Positions 56,871-64,000 of a DNA stretch of 64,000 bases are shown here, piece by piece. The stretch comes from Calliopum simillimum. Lineage: Eukaryota > Arthropoda > Insecta > Diptera > Lauxaniidae. The stretch covers positions 113,235,124 to 113,299,123 of the forward strand of contig OX638371.1 of the NCBI GenBank assembly GCA_951812925.1. The letters are read 5' to 3'. How positions within the stretch are numbered: position 1 is the first letter of the stretch; every line of letters starts with the position of its first letter. The position numbers and the translations under genes are program-made. Under the pieces are notes generated by a model. It made no database searches. It was given only the letters and a program-made list of their open reading frames with translations, and had not been told where the DNA came from.

Positions 56871-57186
56871 CATTGCATGCTTCTAAATTTCTATGGAGTC
56901 AAGCGCTTTTAAAGTGCTTGGATAAGAAGCGCTAGAAATTTTTCCTCTTGGGTTAAGCTAAAATTCCCAAAAAAAATGTATTGTTATTCGAAATTTCACC
57001 CCATTCAAAAATCTTTTACGGTATTCTACCGATTCTCATCCACCCTGTGTAAGTAAAGTCATGGATTTTAACGATTTTATGGTTTTAGAGATGAAATTTC
57101 GACTTTATAGTGTTCAGCAAGTATGTAGTAGTGAAATTTTGTAATAAATAATTCTATAGTATACTTATATAATGAATCAATACGTA

Positions 57187-58430
57187 GGGCACTACTTATG
57201 TTTCGGGAATAGCAAATAATAACAAACATTTTTAATTAAAAATGCCTTTATTGTTTTTCAAAATATTCCCCTTGATGATCAATACACTTTTGCATTCGTT
57301 CAAACCATTTGTCATAGCAGTTTTCCCATTCCTCTTGAGACACCTCCAAAACATGGTTTTTGAACGCTTCAACTATTTCTATGGCGCTCGTAAATCGTTG
57401 ACCACGTAGTTTACCTTTGATGTTCGGGAACAAGAAGAAGTCACTGGGTACCAAATCAGGACTATACGGAGGATGAGTCATCAATTCGATGTTTTGACTG
57501 CTCAAAAATTTACCTGTTTCACGAGATCTGTAAGAGCTCGCATTGTCATGATGAAGAATGATTCGTCTGCGTGAGACTTCTGGCAAACAAATGGTCGTGT
57601 ACCACTCAAAATTGACCGTCTTACATTGCTCAAGTGGAACAGAGCCCACATGACCTATTCGGCCGAAGAAGCAGGTGACCATTTGCTTCGCTGTGCTTCT
57701 TCCACGAACAACTTTTGTTGGAATTAGCTCGTCTTGGAATACCCACACGGTCGATTGCTGTTTTTTTTTCGGCTCATACGCATATATTCATGATTCGTCA
57801 CATGTCACAATCTTATACACGTCTTTTGAAGCACCACGGTCGAATCTCTTAATCATTTCCTTACACCAAACGATGCGAGCCTTTTTTTGAGCGATTGAGA
57901 AATTATGGGGTTCCAACCAGAACAAAAGTTTTTTACAACTAAGTGTTCATGCAAAATCGAATAAATTGGAGTGGAACTAATGTGCAAGGATGCGTCTATC
58001 TCACAATATGTCACATGACGATCTTTCATCATCAGTTCATGCACTGCATCGATGTTTTGTGGCACAACAACCGATTTTGAATAACCTTCACGGAATTCGT
58101 CGGTGACCGAACCCCGACCACAACTGAATTCACTATACCAACCATATACTGTGGTTTTTGATGGTGCTGTATCGTCATACAAAGAACTGACACATTCTTG
58201 TTGACATAATCCACGTCGAAAGTTGTGAAAAATAATTCAACGGAAACTTTTTCTTGAAATTTCCATTTTTTGCCAAATTGATTTTCTTAACTCACTGGAA
58301 ACAAAACAAATAGCACTAGTACATCAAAACGTTGTGAGTAAGCTTATGCTAAAAATGTCAAACATTATTATGGTGTTACCAGATCTTAGCTATTGACATT
58401 AGTGCTGCCAGTTTCCCTCGTATTCTTCTG
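57187..58430 (-). pseudogene. mariner transposase relic (second family), near full length
   Basis: Start ATG at 58266 (MEISRKSFR, then a stop), a RRGLCQQECVSSLYDDTAPS block, TVYGWYSEFSCGRGSVTDEF and EGYSK (58150-58080). Then RHVTYCEIDASLHISSTPIY (58020-57960), a CDES-stop-IYAYEP block (~57790, the Trp of the usual DESW is a stop), VWVFQDELIPTKVVRGRSTA, HHDNASSYRSRETGKF and PPYSPDLVPSDFFLFPNIKG, ending EYFEKQ at 57248. All three catalytic Asp blocks are traceable but frameshifts and stops kill it. The outer limits given are approximate; terminal repeats are not clear. Confidence 0.88.
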
Positions 58431-58630
58431 TTTTTGGTGTCTTTTTTTCTAACTTTTAAAGGAAAGACCAAAATTACCCATTTTTTGGGGTTTTTAAAGT
58501 ATTCTAAAAAAAGTTATTTCTCATAATATTCTGCATAAGTTTGCTGAACACATGATACACCTCAGAAGTAAGGATTATATAAAATAGTTAAATATGTCGA
58601 TTTAACACTAGAATGTGTTATTTTTAGAAC

Positions 58631-59402
58631 AGTGTACATTAGATAAAATCGATCCCCATACACAAAAAAAGTTCGCTGTAATCCCCCCATTTTAAAAGCT
58701 TATCGGTTTTGATTTTTAAGAAAAATAAAAATTGTTTTGTCGACTTCTAAATAATATGCCATTTCACGTCCAATCATCAAGTGTGGTATATCGTTGTAAA
58801 TTTTTTAATGTGGGCTATATTTCATTCATAGAAAAAACTCATCTCAAATGTTCCTTTCGAATAGTTGTACTCATTATTTCAGTTTCTACCACTCTAAGAA
58901 GCCAAGGGCACTTTATAAAATTGAAGCCCATAAAAAATCATAAAATTTATCTCTACCAAGTTTCCTCAAATTGTTGAAATTGTATGAAAAACAGGTTGTT
59001 TCAAAAACAAAAATGGCCCCTTAAAACTATGCAAGATCCTTTTTTTTATTTATTTGCATACTGTTTGAAATGTCAAATGTTAAAAAAAGAATATTGTATA
59101 GTTTTAGGGGGCAATTTTTGTTTTTGAAACATCCAGTTTTTCATATTTTGTGCTGGGGTTTTAGATTCGCTATAACTTCTTCAATTTCAACAATTTAAGG
59201 AAACTTTGTACGTATGAATTTTATGATTTTTTAGGGCTTTTAATTCTATGAAGTGCCCTTGATGATCGGACGTCAAATGGCGGAGCAATAAGAAAAATCA
59301 AATAGCGTATTATAAGAGGTCGGAAAATATTTTTTTTTTTTTTTTCTAAAAAATCAATACCGATAAGCATTCGACATGGGGGCTTACAGCCAACTTTTTT
59401 TT
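58631..59402. mobile_element. Long-TIR element copy 2
   Basis: Left arm 58631-58925 ('agtgtacattagataaaatc ... gggcactttataaaattgaa') is the imperfect inverse of the right arm 59236-59402 ('ttttaattctatgaagtgcc ... ggggcttacagccaactttt'). The centre, 59040-59235, matches copy 1 at 15060-15245. The last ~35 bp of the right arm are missing. No coding frame. Confidence 0.75.
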
Positions 59403-62130
59403 AATAAAACAATCTTATGTACATACATACATAGGTTATAAAAACTTCAAAAAACCAATAAAAAAAATCTGACGTGCTGGAGAAAAACGACCAGAAATGG
59501 GTATTTTTTTCAACGCTTATTTGAAGAATATTTTGGAATTTTTCATGGGTGCAAAACTGTATCGGAGCGTGTAATCGAACGATCCAATTTGCACACTCTT
59601 TCATAGGAAATGTTATTTAAATTATGTATATGACGTGTCACTTCTTTAACTTAAAATCGACAAATTTAATTCAACAAAAATTCTTTTTAAATTTGCAAGT
59701 TACAGTGAATAAAATGAGAGGAACATCGCAAAAAAAAAGGCGCAAAACTCTCAATGCTGCAAATGTGTTGCGACAAAATTTATGGCAGCAAACAATTTCA
59801 TTTAAATGGTCGCGTACTACCAATAATTGCGCTCATAAAACTGTTTTTTTGTTGTGTTGTATACCGCTACTTTTAATGCATTACACTAAAACGCACACAT
59901 ATACATATATACAAATCAAGCACAAATTCACATCTACAGTACATATGTATGGACGTAGGTAGATTTGTAGCTAAAAATAAAATGAAACACGTTCTAACAG
60001 CCAACATTCGCAATTTATTTGAATTTTATCAAAAAAAAATAAAAAAAAACAAAAAAACAAAAAAACAAAATAACATTTATTGGTATTTGTAACAAAATAA
60101 AGAAGAAGAAGCAGAGAAATATAACGGTGAACATGTAACAAACGCATCGACGTCATGAACATAAAATACATTTTATGTTACGTTTTGTTGCGTTATGATG
60201 TTACGTTCAAAAATACATAACGTTTATGTAGTCGCAGCTACGTGCAAGTGTGCTTGTAACTTGTTGTACATGTGTGTGTGTGTAAGATGTTTGTATTGGC
60301 GTTTTATAGCACAATCGTATTTATAAACAAGCGCTTTTGCTGGGCTTTAAAAAATGTGAAACTCAAAAAATAAAAAAAAACCGAAAAATTTACAACTCAA
60401 GTCATAATTGAAGCTTTACATTTTTGTTGTTGCTGCTGTTTATTTAACGTGTTTCACCAAATTTATGACATTTTCACATTGTTTGCCAGATGTTTGAGAA
60501 AATTGCATTTGAGGTTGACATCATCAGCAGCAGCATCATCATCATCAACAACAATATGTAGATGAGTTGTTGTTAAATAAACGCACACATCAACAAAACA
60601 AGCAACATTTTTCATGTTGTCCAACAACAAAGTATGTGGCATTGCCACCGAAAAACAAGAAAGTAAAAATATGACACCCATTTTTTGATGAAAATCCATT
60701 GTTAATGGCACTCGTGTGTTTCATTCATTTATTTAAACAAAATAACAATTTACCTGACAACAAATATTGCTAATAAAAAGTCGGGTAATTAAAAACTTTT
60801 TTTAATAGAAATAAAACGATAGTTTGTCCTCATGAGTGCAATATCTCCTTTGGAGCATAGAGTCGCCACAAAAATCATCCATCGCATGCCCAAAATTTTC
60901 ACCAACATTTTTTGGTTACTTATACAATTACTTTAGCAATTTTTTGCACGATGATTTTGTAGGGATTTCTTTCCTGTTAGCTTGAACATTTCACTATGAT
61001 GTTTGCCACCAGACTTCTATTAGCTATGTGACCAATCTATTTTCACTTAAGTATGCTTTCTGGCTTGAACTTAGATAATATTTAGTTGACATCTGACAAA
61101 ATTGAAGATGATCTTGATCCAGCAACTTTTCAAAATTCATCAAATACAATTTTTGTCTGGACTTATCTGTCCGTAACAATTATAAGACTATTGATTATGT
61201 CATATAAAAAGGAACCAAGACAATCGCGGTGTGCTATTAAATTTAAGGTGGAAATCGAATACACCCTTTTCAGGTTCTTCATATGTCACCATAGCCATGC
61301 TTAGTACAATAGTTTTTTTTTTTTTTTTCTAATCCGAATTGTCATGATTTTCTAAGTTGAAAAATGCATAGAATTTTAGATTCTTGCAAATAATGACTTA
61401 AAGTTCGTAAAATTAGTATAATTTTCATATAGTCAACATAAACCATTTTAATTTTTTAAAAAACTTTTTGTATATTTCCCATAATTTATGTAAAAATAAA
61501 ATAAAAAATTTTTATGCTTAAAATGTTGTCTTTCTATCTAAAACTTTTCTGGATAGGTATATATAAAAAAAGTGATAAAATTTAATTTAAAATGTTTCAT
61601 TAAAAAATTTCTTAGGTTAAAAATTTGCCGACATATAGCTACTCGAACATGAAAAAAATGCACACATATTTCTTGGACAACTCTTGTTAATTTTGTTCTT
61701 ATTTACTTCTTTCGTTAGATGCCTTGATTTTGAGTAAAAACCGTTTTTCCGACCGCATAAACAAAGTTTCCATGTGCGAGTGGCCATATTTTAGCAAGTT
61801 TATAACCTGAGAGACCTTTTCATAAAACATTTTAAAGGAAATTTTATCTACTTTTTTTTATGTTCCGCAATGTCTTCACTTATCTCTAACTCTAAAAAGT
61901 TATAGGCAAAAGAGTAAAAAACACAAAAAGTCGAAATTTTTGCTTTTTTTTTTTGGTTCCAACATTGCTTGTGTTTAAGACGGCAGCGCCATAACCCGTA
62001 GGTTTCACTGTCCTTTTAAAACGAGTTTGTGTGCTATCTCCTTCTTCTTATATTGTTTTACTTTGTTCTGCTTTTCATTTCTGCACCACTTCCCTCCGTG
62101 CAAAGGCAATCGGTAAAACTGTGTTGTCAC
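59403..62130. other. Non-coding, no assigned content
   Basis: AT-rich with simple repeats: an A-rich tract at 60031-60068, (GT)n at 60272-60285, (CAT)n at 60533-60546, and a 17-T run at 61313-61329. Frames are low-complexity; no gene or known repeat recognised. Confidence 0.4.
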
Positions 62131-62643
62131 TGTAACGAACCTTTTTGCCGCTAGCTGGGGTGTAGCCGTCGGTGCCCAGGGTTCGTACACAAAAATTTAT
62201 TCCACTGTTTATATTTTCCCTGGAAATCACTCGTAAGATATATTAAAATACAAGTTTAGTAATACTGGTGACAAATGGGGTAAGTATAGATGATGGGATA
62301 TCTGTAAGTAGCGAATAACAACCAATCCTCTACGGATGATTGAAACATTTGAAGAATATGTCTTACCTCGTTGTCGTTCAGGTTACTAAAGAACGATATC
62401 ATCACCGGAACTTACATTCCACCATTCCGTTTTCATCCACGATCAGCTGTTTCCTTTTATCGAAAAGATTTGACAGTTGGCACACACTGTTTCGGAACCA
62501 GGGCTGCTGCTGCTCGCGGTAATCAAGAAATTTTCGTCCAACTGTTTATCAGGCGATTGCACGATAGTTTGTCAAGCCCGTTAGTCCTTAGTTTTAAATT
62601 AATTCTAGACTTATTTAACTAGAAATTCATTACTTATTTATGC
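62131..62643 (-). mobile_element. Solo-LTR-like repeat, copy 8 (internally deleted)
   Basis: Begins (plus strand) TGTAACGAACCTTTTTGCCG, the intact outer end of the family, with 'gtgcccagggttcgtacac'. It continues through 'ttacctcgttg', 'ccacgatcagctgtttcctt' and 'gcacgatagtttgtcaagcc' to 'aattctagacttatttaact'. It lacks ~300 bp of the middle and the TGAGGACAC end. Confidence 0.8.
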
Positions 62644-62649
62644 CCCCCT

Positions 62650-62860
62650 CCCTCCTTTTTACGGATAAAAGTTTTAAACACTTTATGAAAAAACTTTTAT
62701 ACATAAAAATTTTTTTTGTTTTTTATAAAAGTTTGTCTTTGACTTTTTTTAAGTTTTTTCAAACTTTTTTCCAAATGGTTTAAAAGCTTAATGTCTGGCT
62801 TAACTTTTAAAAAAGCTTTCAAAAAGTTTATTTCAAAGTCTGATCTGAATTTGTACGTTT
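62650..62860. repeat. Dispersed repeat, second of two copies (pair 42830-43060)
   Basis: T-rich repeat with repeated 'aaacttttataaaag'-like motifs, matching 42830-43060 in direct orientation over its last ~80 bp. Function unknown. Confidence 0.55.
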
Positions 62861-64000
62861 TATCTTTTTGGTATTTTTTATTTCACAGACTCGAAAAAAT
62901 AGATTCCAAACAATAACAACAATAGTCATTTCCGATGAATTTGTCTATGACGATTCTTGTACGGTGTGGAAAGCTACTCTATTGAAAAATGCTGCAAATG
63001 TCTTTTAAAGAATACTTACCGTAAGAAGAATCACACTATACCTACCCTAAACTGACTTTAAGCCCATAAAATTAGTCCTTTTTTCACCTTTTCATTCCAT
63101 ACAAGGTATGCAGGTACTTAGGCAATAATTATTCCTTACACGTCAAGTTAATCACATAATCATCAATCATTTAATTTCGAACAAAAGACAAACAACTCCA
63201 GTACAGCACTTCGTCCTTTAGCACAGTAAATATTTTGACATGCCAGAACAAAGTTGACGACATCGAGAATAACAACAACAACAACAACAACAGTAACAGC
63301 ATAAGCATAAAAGAAGCATTCCCATCCATCCACTTATGTGAAGTAGATGCTTGAGTGTTTCCAGCTTCATGAGCTCATAAGTAGCGCTTTTGTGGGCTTT
63401 CGACTCGACACTCAACACTCGACTCGATTTCCTATCCAAACGACGTTGTACCCAAGACAAACAGAGCGGAGCAGAGCAGAGAGCAGCAGCAGCACTTCAA
63501 TGTTGATATCGTAATTCAAGCCAAACATTTCAACCATCCGCAACCAATCCACACCAAAGGTGAGAACACGAGACGACAACGACGACACCGGCATTCAACG
63601 ATGATACACACTATGGTGACGACGACAACAAGGACGACGGTGAAGAATACCTCCAAGGTACCATAACGCTGGGGTGCTGCTGGCTGCTATGCCATTTAAA
63701 GTGGATGGCATACCCAAGCAAGAAACTGGGTGAAGAAATTTTCTCAGGTGTTTTCACTTAACACAATTCTTGAAATTCTTTTGTTGAAGAGCGTGCGGAA
63801 GTGCAAGAAAAAAATAAACTACGAAGGGGGTGGGGTAGAAAAACATAAGAAAAGGTTGCAAAAAAGTGTCGATTCCTTTGAAAGAAAGCTGAAATCTCAA
63901 GAAAAAGAAAGGTTTTAAATGCCTCTAGCATAACAAACTCAAGTGCAGCAAGTGGCTACAGCAGTAAAAGCAGATTTTTCAAGATTTTCTTGCAATTTAA
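62861..64000. other. Non-coding stretch, possible 5' non-coding exon at 63450-63559
   Basis: (AAC)n at 63270-63292. Around 63430-63559 the sequence is CA/GA-rich with 'gagcggagcagagcagagag' and ends at a strong donor-like 'caccaaag/gtgagaac'. This could be the 5' untranslated first exon of a plus-strand gene continuing beyond the window, but there is no coding sequence to confirm it. Confidence 0.25.

Overview
This is nuclear DNA from a higher fly (cyclorrhaphan Diptera; the family cannot be fixed from the sequence alone). The evidence is AT-rich, transposon-laden intronic sequence, (CAA)n/(CAG)n tracts in coding and non-coding DNA, mariner/Tc1/hAT/pogo relics, jockey-type retrotransposons, and one clear insect chemoreceptor gene. 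Almost all long reading frames are either exons of that gene or pieces of mobile elements.

The one host gene is a divergent ionotropic receptor (IR) of the IR75/IR64a/IR31a/IR84a 'acid-sensing' clade, on the minus strand. I find ten exons with consistent splice sites and reading phases: 40182-38839, 34194-33677, 25675-25519, 23212-23085, 22549-22382, 16494-16292, 13136-12780, 9847-9636, 9575-9314 and 5932-5770. Together they encode about 1170 residues: signal peptide, low-complexity N-terminal region, ligand-binding lobe S1, TM1, a Thr/Ala/Gln-rich insertion, pore, TM2 and S2. The last exon (rest of S2, TM3, stop) was not found and probably lies beyond position 1. Exon 1 carries a perfect in-frame direct duplication (130 bp, offset 249 bp).

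The introns, and the flank upstream of the gene, are packed with mobile elements. (i) Eight copies or fragments of one ~880-bp solo-LTR-like family; one (34986-35865) is complete with a GTAA target duplication, and two carry nested insertions. (ii) A 5'-truncated jockey/CR1-like non-LTR retrotransposon (about 16535-19131) with an open RT frame, about 40 bp from the exon-6 acceptor. (iii) Long palindromic fold-back elements at 2381-4105, 15245-15969 (nested) and 27165-28512, the last with a second MITE-like element in its loop. (iv) Three copies of a repeat with inverted ends (ATACCCTACAC) and ~142-bp internal monomers; one is invaded by a deleted mariner. (v) Three mariner relics and one Tc1-like relic, a hAT C-terminal relic, a pogo/Tigger-like fragment and a decayed RNase H-bearing non-LTR element. 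(vi) Two MITEs with long inverted repeats and TA targets (43136-43658 and 56316-56658).

From 40183 to the end I found no host coding sequence. There may be a 5' non-coding exon of a plus-strand gene near 63450-63559, but that is speculative. I see no CRISPR, operon or other prokaryotic feature and no intact rRNA or tRNA gene, only one tRNA-Met-like pol III promoter sequence inside a nested repeat at about 32497-32570.
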